Shown: in pieces, positions 1 through 6,776 of the stretch
Layout of the letters: the number at the start of each line of letters is the position of its first letter
Position numbering within the stretch: position 1 is the stretch's first letter
Assembly: GCF_016863095.1 (NCBI RefSeq)
Contig: NZ_BOOF01000005.1
Location: 62,001 to 126,000 of the forward strand
Direction: 5' to 3'
DNA from: Microbispora siamensis
GTDB taxonomy: Bacteria; Actinomycetota; Actinomycetes; Streptosporangiales; Streptosporangiaceae
DNA: 64,000 nt
Notes under the pieces: generated by a model
The model's database searches: none
The model's input: only the letters and a program-made list of their open reading frames with translations
Told to the model about the DNA's origin: nothing
Position numbers and translations under genes: made by a program

Positions 1-308
1 GATCACTCTGAGACTGGTGGAAGGGCCCCATGCCCGGTCGCTCGCGTCCGTTGCCCGCACCGGTGTCGACCAGGACGGTCCGCCCACCGCTGCGCAGCAC
101 CCAGGTCTGCAGAGCAAGCACCGCACGGTCGCCGTCCGGCTCCCAGTGGTCCGGTGTCAGCCAGTCCTCGTTGTCCCTCCATACATCGGCGGCGACCGCC
201 GGGAACATGCCCGAGGTGGGCAGGAACGGTTCATGCCATTCGACGACCCGGATGACCTCGACGTCCCCCAGCACCATGCTCTGCACACTCTCGTTCTCGT
301 TCGTCATG
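1..308 (-). CDS. MBL-fold metallohydrolase, N-terminal part (cut by window edge)
   Basis: The minus strand reads open from an ATG at 308 to the window edge, giving 102 residues that begin MTNENESVQSMVLGDVEVIR. The segment includes an LVDTGAGNGRERPG stretch, typical of the first strands of metallo-beta-lactamase-fold hydrolases, where the conserved Asp of a VDTG motif precedes the HxHxDH metal site. That metal site would lie outside the window, so the catalytic residues cannot be checked. The gene is divergent from the AraC-type regulator at 408, which may control it. The fold is fairly sure; the substrate is unknown. Confidence 0.7.
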
Positions 309-407
309 CGCTCGACCTTAAGAGCACCGAACGATCTTTTCGATGCGCGTCGAGCTCAAAAAGATACGAATCCGTCTCACGCATGAGGCGGGAGATAACC
401 TGGACGG

Positions 408-1421
408 GTGGATGTGGTGAGCGACGCGATCTCTGCCGCGCACCTCGGGCACCCCTGGTTCCACCGGGTGCGGACGAGTGGGAGCTGGTGCGCGCGGCTG
501 GACCCGTACGAAGGCGCGGGCTTCTACGTCGTCTTGAAGGGAAGCAGTTGGCTGCTGACCGACGGCGGCGTACGGGTGACGCTGGGCGTGGGTGACGCGG
601 TGCTGCTGCCTCATGGCACAGGGCATGTGATCGCCGATTCCCCCATCGACGCGGCGGTCGCGGAGGAGAAGGCGGTGCCGTTCGAGCAATGGCTCATGGA
701 GGCAGGGCCGCGAGCCCGATCTGGTCGTGACGAGACGGAGCTGCTCTGCGGCAAGTACTGGCTCGACTGCAGCCGCATGCACCCGCTCATGGCAGAGTTG
801 CCCGAGGTCGTCCACCTCCCCAGCCGAGTGGGCAGCCACCTCGAACTCCGTGCCGCGATCGATCTGCTCGCCGGTGAGTTGGACGAGGTGCGGCCCGGCT
901 CCTGCGTGGCCCTCCCGAGCCTGCTCGATCTCCTCCTCGTCTACATGATTCGTTCCTGGATGACCGAGACCACCAGCGGAGCCTGGCCCACCGCACTGGG
1001 CGACCCGGTGACGGCCGCCGCCCTGCGGGCGATGCACTCGAAACCGGCCGCGCCGTGGAGCATCGACCGCCTGGCCGCGGAGGCGGGCGTCTCCCGTCCC
1101 ACCCTGGCACGCCGGTTCACCACCCTGGTCGGCCGCCCTCCGATGGCTTACCTCACTTGGTGGCGCGTGATCCTTGCCGCCACCCTGCTCCGCGACACCC
1201 CCGAAACCCTGGCCACGATCGCCGGCCGAGTCGGCTACAGCAGCCCGTACGCACTCTCACACGCCTTCGAAAGGGAGTTCGGCACTACACCGGGGCGATA
1301 TCGAGCGAAGGCCGCAGAGCGCTCCGCTCCCACCGCAAGCCCCCAACCGGCGTCAGAACAAACCGACGCCGGAAAGTCGGTCAGGCAGCGACTCCACAGT
1401 TATCGCGAAACGACACGGTAG
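408..1421 (+). CDS. AraC-family regulator with N-terminal cupin domain
   Basis: This 337-residue transcription factor has an N-terminal cupin effector domain (about residues 1-190, with GDAVLLPHGTGHV as the cupin core) and a C-terminal double helix-turn-helix of AraC type (about 215-310). The second HTH carries the family signature around IAGRVGYSSPYALSHAFERE. The GTG at 408 (MDVVSDAIS...) is preferred because cupin-AraC proteins commonly begin MDxLSDxI; the ribosome site in front is weak (GGGAG at about 390). It is transcribed away from the metallohydrolase at 1-308, and such regulators often control the divergent neighbour. Effector unknown. Confidence 0.9.
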   Translation: MDVVSDAISAAHLGHPWFHRVRTSGSWCARLDPYEGAGFYVVLKGSSWLLTDGGVRVTLGVGDAVLLPHGTGHVIADSPIDAAVAEEKAVPFEQWLMEAGPRARSGRDETELLCGKYWLDCSRMHPLMAELPEVVHLPSRVGSHLELRAAIDLLAGELDEVRPGSCVALPSLLDLLLVYMIRSWMTETTSGAWPTALGDPVTAAALRAMHSKPAAPWSIDRLAAEAGVSRPTLARRFTTLVGRPPMAYLTWWRVILAATLLRDTPETLATIAGRVGYSSPYALSHAFEREFGTTPGRYRAKAAERSAPTASPQPASEQTDAGKSVRQRLHSYRETTR

Positions 1422-1538
1422 TCACGCCGGAAACCTCCATCAACCAGCGCGAACCCCCGACGACCCAAGGACCGACGATCAAGAGCGCGGCCCGTTCCTG
1501 CCGTATTCCGTCCTGCCCAGTGGCGGCTGTGGCGGCTT

Positions 1539-2237
1539 CTACCTGCGGCGGCCTTGGCGGCCGAGGAGCCAGCCGATGACGGCGCTGCCGAGCGCCACCC
1601 CTGCGCCCGCGCCGAACGCCGCGAGCATCGTCCAGGCGGGCACGCCCTGGCGGGGCGCGGCCGGGGCCTCGCGGGTGAACACTCGCGGCGCGGTCTCCCC
1701 GGTCACGGCCGCCATCGCCGCACGGGCCGCCGCGTCGCCCGCCGCCGCCGTCGCGGCCTCGGAGACGGCGGCCTCCGGGGATCCGGCGGGGACGGCGGAG
1801 ACGGACAGCAGGTGCCGCTCGACGGCGGAGAAGAACTCCCCCGCGGTCTTCTTGGCGACCGAGGCGAGCATCCGCTGCCCCACGCCGCCGATCATGCCGC
1901 CGACGACGGCCTCGGCGTCGTAGTCGATCCGGGTGCCGCCCCCGGCGTCGCTGAGCCGTACGGCCACGGTCGCCTCGACCGTGCCGGGGGCGCCCTGACC
2001 GCGCGCGCCGAGCGTGAACCGGTCCGGCTCCTCCTGGTCGCGCAGCGCCACCTCGCCCTGGTAGACGCCCTTGATCGAGGCGACGCCGGCGGTCACCGTC
2101 ATCGCGTACACGTTCTCGCCGATCGTCTCCAGGCGCTCGCAGCCGGGAATCGTCCGCACCAGGACGCCGGGGTCCTGGAGGGCGTCCCAGACCCGCTTGC
2201 GCTCCGCCGCGACCAGCGCGCTGCCTGAGACCTTCAT
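1539..2237 (-). CDS. CoxG-type SRPBCC protein with C-terminal membrane anchor
   Basis: The protein has 232 residues. The first ~150 match the CoxG/SRPBCC helix-grip fold (start MKVSGSALVAAERKRVW, then IPGCERLE and YDAEAVVGGMIGGVGQRML). An Ala-rich linker follows, then one membrane helix near the C-terminus (about 205-225) and an Arg-rich tail, an arrangement seen in CoxG proteins that recruit or help mature molybdenum hydroxylases at the membrane. A three-subunit molybdenum hydroxylase lies about 4.5 kb away on the same strand, so a partnership is plausible but not shown by linkage. The ATG at 2237 is preceded on its strand by GGAGGTGG. Confidence 0.85.
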   Translation of the reverse strand: MKVSGSALVAAERKRVWDALQDPGVLVRTIPGCERLETIGENVYAMTVTAGVASIKGVYQGEVALRDQEEPDRFTLGARGQGAPGTVEATVAVRLSDAGGGTRIDYDAEAVVGGMIGGVGQRMLASVAKKTAGEFFSAVERHLLSVSAVPAGSPEAAVSEAATAAAGDAAARAAMAAVTGETAPRVFTREAPAAPRQGVPAWTMLAAFGAGAGVALGSAVIGWLLGRQGRRR

Positions 2238-2365
2238 GGGCCACCTCCGATGCCGAGCACCCTAGAGAATCACCCGTACGCCGAGAACGGCAAGATCTGC
2301 CCCGGCACGGCGCCGCGGTCGTGCAGAGTTCACATGCCCCGGCGTAGGGCGCCCTATCGACGGCC

Positions 2366-3316
2366 ATGCCATGGCGCCTCGCCGCCCGCCGTACTCCACC
2401 CCTCGCAGGCCGTACGCCCGCTTGCGCCGCGGGGCAGGGCTACATGAACACGCCGGGGCTGCACACGGACGAACAGGTGGCGGGGTGGCGTGAGGTGACC
2501 GGCGCCGTCCACGCCGCGGGCGGCAGGATCGTGGCCCAGATCATGCACGCCGGAGGGGTCGGCCACCCCGACAACACCGGCAGGCTGCCGGTCGCCCCCT
2601 CGGCCGTACGGGTCGGTGAGCAGATCTTCACGCCGACGGGCCCCCAGGACACGCCGGTCGCCGTGGAGCTGTCCACCGCCGAGGTGGAGGCGACGGTCCG
2701 CGACTTCGCCACCGCCGCGCGCCGCGCCGTGGAGGCCGGGTTCGACGGGGTCGAACTGCACGGGGCCAACGGCTACCTCATCCACCAGTTCCTGTCCCAG
2801 AACGCCAACCTGCGCGACGACCGGTACGGCGGATCGGTGGCCGGCCGGATCCGGTTCGCCGTGGAGACCGCCAGGGCCGTCGCGGAGGAGATCGGCCCCG
2901 ACCGGGTCGGCATCCGGCTGTCCCCTCTCAACGGCGCCCAGGGACTGGTCGAGGAGGACGCGCACGAGCTCTACCCCGCGCTGGTGTCCGCGCTCGCCGA
3001 CCTCGACCTGGTCTACCTGCACCTTGTGGCGACCGGCGGCGACGAGCTCAACGCGCGGATCCGCGACCTGTGGCCGAACGCGCTGATCGTCAACGACCCG
3101 GTTGCGACCGACCCCGCCTCCGCCGCGGAGAGACTGCTCGACTGGGGCGCCGACCTGGTCGCACTGGGCAGGGCCTTCCTGGCCAACCCCGACCTGCCGC
3201 TGCGCCTGCGCGTCGGCGCGCCGCTGAACGAGGCCGACCTGAGCACCGCGTTCGGCGGCGACCACCGCGGCTACACCGACTACCCCACGCTGGCACTCCA
3301 CCCGGCCGCCGCGTAG
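2366..3316 (+). pseudogene. old yellow enzyme-type NADH:flavin oxidoreductase, 5' truncated
   Basis: From about residue 25 the 316-residue reading is a clear OYE-family protein (GQGYMNTPGLHTDEQVAGW; HGANGYLIHQFL with the His/Asn substrate-binding pair; RDDRYGGS; ALGRAFLANPDLPLR). Family members are about 360 residues and have some 70-75 residues before GQGY that form the first barrel strands and part of the FMN site. Here that part is replaced by about 24 Arg/Pro/Ala-rich residues with no family resemblance. No frame of 2240-2430 restores it by eye. I call it an N-terminally deleted pseudogene; a lineage-specific short form is the less likely alternative. Confidence 0.75.
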
Positions 3317-3670
3317 GGGCGCCGTACACCCACCCATCGGCCCGGCCTTCGCGCCGTCAACCGCGCGGCGTACGGGCGAATCAGCCGCGCGGCGGACGCG
3401 GCACTTGTCATCGTTCGTCCATTCTTGATCCCGTGCCTCTCCCAGGAGGCGCTCCCGGCAGGACAGGACCCCTGTCCCTGGCGACCGGGACGGTCCGACC
3501 GCAATCGTCGGTACTGCAAGCAACGGGATCCGGCACCGCGAACCGGGGTCCGGGCGGCGCACCGCCCGGCTGTGACGAAGATCGCACCTCGCGGAGCCCT
3601 AATGCTCTACAGCTTGTAGTACTACTGGAAATAGAACTACGAGCTGTAGAGCTCCGGGCGTGAGGGAGAC
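3317..3670. other. intergenic region before cydA
   Basis: About 350 bp without a supportable gene. It holds two near copies of CCGCGCGGCG at about 3361 and 3391 and, directly upstream of cydA, the dyad cluster described separately. No Rex-type TGTGAAnnnnnnTTCACA site is visible. Confidence 0.6.
3604..3652. promoter_or_regulatory. 17-bp inverted repeat with nested CTACA/TGTAG half-sites upstream of cydA
   Basis: Arms at 3604-3620 (GCTCTACAGCTTGTAGT) and 3636-3652 are complementary at 16 of 17 positions; the single difference is a G-U pair in RNA. Each arm is itself dyad-like (CTACA-GCT-TGTAG on the left, CTAC-GAGCT-GTAG on the right), and GTAGTACTAC at 3616-3625 is a perfect palindrome. TACA/TGTA half-sites are typical of BlaI/CopY-type repressors. 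It ends 10 nt before the cydA ribosome site (AGGGAG), so it could be a double operator or a 5'-UTR hairpin. Confidence 0.65.
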
Positions 3671-5140
3671 ATGGACGCGCTTGACCTGGCACGGTGGCAG
3701 TTCGGGGTGACCACCGTGTACCACTTTCTCTTCGTACCCCTGACGATCGGGCTGGGCGTCTACGTCGCCGGGCTCCAGACCGCCTGGCACCTGACGGGCA
3801 AGGAGCACTACCTCAGGCTCACGAAGTTCTTCGGCAAGCTCTTCCTGATCAACTTCGCCATGGGCGTGGTCACCGGCATCGTCCAGGAGTTCCAGTTCGG
3901 GATGAACTGGAGCGAGTACTCGACCTTCGTCGGCGACGTGTTCGGCGCGCCGCTGGCGCTGGAGGCGCTGCTCGCGTTCTTCCTGGAGTCGACGTTCCTC
4001 GGCCTGTGGATCTTCGGCTGGGACCGGCTGCCCAAGCGGGTCCACCTCGCCTGCCTATGGGCGGCCGTCATCGGCTCCAACCTGTCCGCGTACTTCATCC
4101 TCGCGGCCAACGCCTGGATGAAGCACCCGGTCGGCTACGAGGTCGTGGACGGCAGGGCCAGGATGACCGACCTGTGGGCGGTGCTGACGAACTCGACGGC
4201 CCTCGCCCAGGTGCCGCACGTCGTCGCCGCCTCGTTCGTCGTGGCGGGCGGGTTCGTCATCGCCGTCGCGGGCTACCGCATCCTGCGCGAGCGTGGCCTC
4301 GGCCTGCGGCCGGGCCGCCCGGCCCGTACGGCCGCCGGGGACGCCACCACGCCGATGCGCCGCCTCCCGGACATGTGGCGGACCAGCCTGCGCGCCGCGC
4401 TCGTCATGACGGCGATCGCGGGGGCCGTCGTCGCCGGCAGCGGTGACCTGTCCGGCCAGTTGCTGCGCGAGCAGCAGCCGATGAAGCTCGCCGCGGCTGA
4501 GGGCCTGCGCCACGACACCGCCGGGGCGCCGTTCTCGATCGCGCCCGGCGTCGAGGTGCCCGGCCTGCTCAGCCTGCTCGCCGCGCACGACCCCGGCGCG
4601 ACGGTCCAGGGCGTCGACGACATCCAGGCGCGGTACGAGAAGACCTTCGGGCCGGCCGACTACACCCCGAACCTGCCGGTCGTCTTCTGGTCGTTCCGCG
4701 TGATGATCGGCTTCGGCATGGCCACGGTGGGCCTGTCCGTGCTCGGCCTGTGGCTGACCCGGCGGCCCAGGCGGCGGCACGGCGGCATGGCGAAGCCGGT
4801 GCCCGACTGGTTCGCCCGCCTGTGCGTGCTGGCGCTCCCGCTGCCCGCCATCGCGATCATCTCCGGCTGGCTGCTCAGCGAGATCGGCCGCCAGCCGTGG
4901 ACCGTCCAGGGCGAGCTCATGACCGCCGCCAGCGTGTCGCCCGGCGTCTCGCTCGGCGAGGTGGCGATCACCCTGGCGATCTTCACGGTCCTGTACGGCC
5001 TGCTCGCGGTGGCCGAGGGCGTGCTGCTGGTGCGGCACGTCAAGGCGGGCCCGGAGCTGCCGCCGGTCGAGAGCGCGCCCGCCGGCGCCGTTCCCGCCCG
5101 CCCCGACGAGGCGCGGCTCACGCCGACGCTCATGTACTGA
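3671..5140 (+). CDS. cydA: cytochrome bd oxidase subunit I
   Basis: This 489-residue multi-pass membrane protein carries the three hemes and quinol site of cytochrome bd, the high-affinity terminal oxidase. The N-terminus ARWQFGVTTVYHFLFVPLTIG includes His18, equivalent to the heme b595 ligand. The quinol loop has GQLLREQQPMKLAAAE, and GRQPWTVQGELMTA is the conserved C-terminal block. The ATG at 3671 follows GAGGGAG. cydB starts 11 nt downstream, so the two form an operon; cydDC exporter genes are not in the window. An unusual dyad cluster lies immediately upstream. Confidence 0.97.
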   Translation: MDALDLARWQFGVTTVYHFLFVPLTIGLGVYVAGLQTAWHLTGKEHYLRLTKFFGKLFLINFAMGVVTGIVQEFQFGMNWSEYSTFVGDVFGAPLALEALLAFFLESTFLGLWIFGWDRLPKRVHLACLWAAVIGSNLSAYFILAANAWMKHPVGYEVVDGRARMTDLWAVLTNSTALAQVPHVVAASFVVAGGFVIAVAGYRILRERGLGLRPGRPARTAAGDATTPMRRLPDMWRTSLRAALVMTAIAGAVVAGSGDLSGQLLREQQPMKLAAAEGLRHDTAGAPFSIAPGVEVPGLLSLLAAHDPGATVQGVDDIQARYEKTFGPADYTPNLPVVFWSFRVMIGFGMATVGLSVLGLWLTRRPRRRHGGMAKPVPDWFARLCVLALPLPAIAIISGWLLSEIGRQPWTVQGELMTAASVSPGVSLGEVAITLAIFTVLYGLLAVAEGVLLVRHVKAGPELPPVESAPAGAVPARPDEARLTPTLMY

Positions 5141-5151
5141 GGAGCCACGAG

Positions 5152-6063
5152 ATGACGACCTTCTGGTTCATCGTGATCGCGTTCCTCTGGACGGGTTACT
5201 TCGTCCTTGAGGGGTTCGACTTCGGGGTGGGCGCACTGCTGCCGCTGCTGTCGCGGTCGGAGGCCGACCGCAAGCAGGTGCTTGGCACCATCGGGCCGGT
5301 CTGGGACGGCAACGAGGTGTGGCTGATCACCGCGATCGGGGCGATGTTCGCCGCCTTCCCGGCCTGGTACTCCGGCCTGCTGAGCGGCTTCTACCTGGCG
5401 GTCTTCCTCGTCATCGCCGGCCTGGTCGTACGCGGGGTGGGCCTGGAGTGGCGGGGCAAGGTCCACTCCCGGCGCGAGGTCGCGCTCTGCGACGCCGGGA
5501 TCGTCACCGGCAGCGTGCTGCCCGCGTTCCTGTGGGGCGCGATCTTCGGCAACCTGCTGTTCGGCACGGCGCTGGCGACCGTGCTCGGCGGGGCCCTGTC
5601 GCTGTCGGTGGCCGTGCTGCACGGCGCGGTGTTCGTGGCGCTCAAGACGACCGGCGGGGTCCGGGCCCGCGCCCGCCGCGCCGCGCTGCTCGCGGCCGTC
5701 GGCGCGGTGCCGGTCGCGCTCGCCACGCTGCCGTCCGTGCCCGGCAAGGGGCCCATGTGGACGCTGGGCACGGCCCTGCTCGCCGCCGCGGCGCTGGCGG
5801 CCGGGGTGACGCTGGTCTGGGGCCGCCGCGAGGGCTGGGCCTTCACCGCGACCGCGACCGCGATCGCCGCGACGACCGCCACCGTCTTCGGCGTGCTGTG
5901 GACCGCTCCCCTGCCCGGTCTCACGCTGGCCGAGGCGGCCTCGGCGCCGTACACGCTGACCGTCCTCACCTGGATCGGCCTGATCGCCCTGCCGGGCGTC
6001 ATCGCCTACCAGGCCTGGACCTACTGGGTCTTCCGCAAGCGCCTCACCGCCGGAGTCCACTGA
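5152..6063 (+). CDS. cydB: cytochrome bd oxidase subunit II
   Basis: A 303-residue membrane protein with about eight helices that partners CydA. The start is set at the ATG after GGAGCCACGAG. Family landmarks include the N-terminal GYFVLEGFDFGVG and GPVWDGNEVWLI. It is somewhat shorter than the usual ~335-380 residues, mostly through short loops in the second half, but no landmark block is missing. It is the last gene of the cydAB unit; a vapBC pair begins 57 nt later with its own upstream repeats. Confidence 0.96.
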   Translation: MTTFWFIVIAFLWTGYFVLEGFDFGVGALLPLLSRSEADRKQVLGTIGPVWDGNEVWLITAIGAMFAAFPAWYSGLLSGFYLAVFLVIAGLVVRGVGLEWRGKVHSRREVALCDAGIVTGSVLPAFLWGAIFGNLLFGTALATVLGGALSLSVAVLHGAVFVALKTTGGVRARARRAALLAAVGAVPVALATLPSVPGKGPMWTLGTALLAAAALAAGVTLVWGRREGWAFTATATAIAATTATVFGVLWTAPLPGLTLAEAASAPYTLTVLTWIGLIALPGVIAYQAWTYWVFRKRLTAGVH

Positions 6064-6072
6064 CTCAAGAAA

Positions 6073-6116
6073 GGCAGAAGGGGTAGAGTCCGAAGGTAGA
6101 TAGGGCAGAAAGGGGT
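6073..6116. repeat. direct repeat upstream of vapB, possible operator
   Basis: GGCAGAAGGGGT (6073-6084) and GGCAGAAAGGGGT (6104-6116) are near-identical direct repeats with starts 31 bp apart (three helical turns), flanking TAGAGT/GGTAGAT sequence. VapB antitoxins autoregulate by binding such repeats; the second copy also contains the vapB ribosome site (AAAGGGG). Confidence 0.5.
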
Positions 6117-6120
6117 GGCC

Positions 6121-6381
6121 GTGAGCTTGAACATCAAGAATCCCGAAGCCGAGCGGCTGGCGGCCGAGATCGGGGCGCTGACTGGTGAGAGCAAGACCGC
6201 CGCCGTTGTTTCCGCCCTACGGGAGCGGCACGAGCGGCTGCTCGCGAAGCTCCAGCAGACCGAGGACGCCTCAATGGCAGAGGACATCCTCGCGCTTGCC
6301 GCGAAGATTCGCTCGCGAGTAGGTGAGCTGGAGCTGTCCAGCGACTTCCTCTACGACCCTGAGACCGGACTTCCGTCGTGA
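6121..6381 (+). CDS. vapB: VapB-family antitoxin
   Basis: An 86-residue protein of the Rv0623-type VapB family: SLNIKNPEAERLAAEIGALTGESKTAAVVSALRERHERL is the ribbon-helix-helix DNA-binding part, and the acidic C-terminal half would wrap the toxin. The GTG at 6121 is chosen because AGAAAGGGG sits 6 nt before it; a GTG at 6115 is possible but overlaps that site. It overlaps vapC by 4 nt. It should neutralise VapC and repress its own promoter, probably through the 31-bp-spaced repeats just upstream. Confidence 0.9.
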   Translation: MSLNIKNPEAERLAAEIGALTGESKTAAVVSALRERHERLLAKLQQTEDASMAEDILALAAKIRSRVGELELSSDFLYDPETGLPS

Positions 6382-6770
6382 TCATCGACACCAGCGCGAT
6401 CGTCGCGATCCTCAACGGAGAGCCGGACGCCATCGACCTGGCCAGAGCCATCAGGGATGCGCCGACGCGACGGATCTCGGCGGGGACCTACGTCGAGTTG
6501 GCCGCGGTGGTCGAGCGTGCCCGTGACCCCGCCGCGTCACGGCTCCTGGACGACCTTCTCGCCCGGATGAGGGTGCAGATCATGCCGGTCACACCTGAGC
6601 AGGCTCGGACCGCGCGCCGGGCCTACTGGGACTACGGCAGGGGCAGCGGCCACAAAGCAGGACTGAACTTCGGCGACTGCTTCTCCTACGCGCTCGCGAG
6701 AGAGTGCCAGGAACCACTCCTGTTCAAGGGTGACGACTTCATTCACACGGACGTGACTCCGGCGCTCTGA
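6378..6770 (+). CDS. vapC: VapC-family PIN-domain ribonuclease toxin
   Basis: A 130-residue PIN-domain RNase. The acidic metal-binding residues are present: Asp4 (MIIDTSAIVAIL), Glu40 (YVELAAV), Asp100 (NFGDCFSYALA) and Asp119/120 (LLFKGDDF), so the toxin looks intact. It starts at GTG 6378 inside the end of vapB. Family members cut tRNA or rRNA; the target here cannot be told from sequence. The pair sits between cydAB and a convergent Mo-hydroxylase operon with no other mobile-element sign. Confidence 0.93.
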   Translation: MIIDTSAIVAILNGEPDAIDLARAIRDAPTRRISAGTYVELAAVVERARDPAASRLLDDLLARMRVQIMPVTPEQARTARRAYWDYGRGSGHKAGLNFGDCFSYALARECQEPLLFKGDDFIHTDVTPAL

Positions 6771-6776
6771 CCGTGC

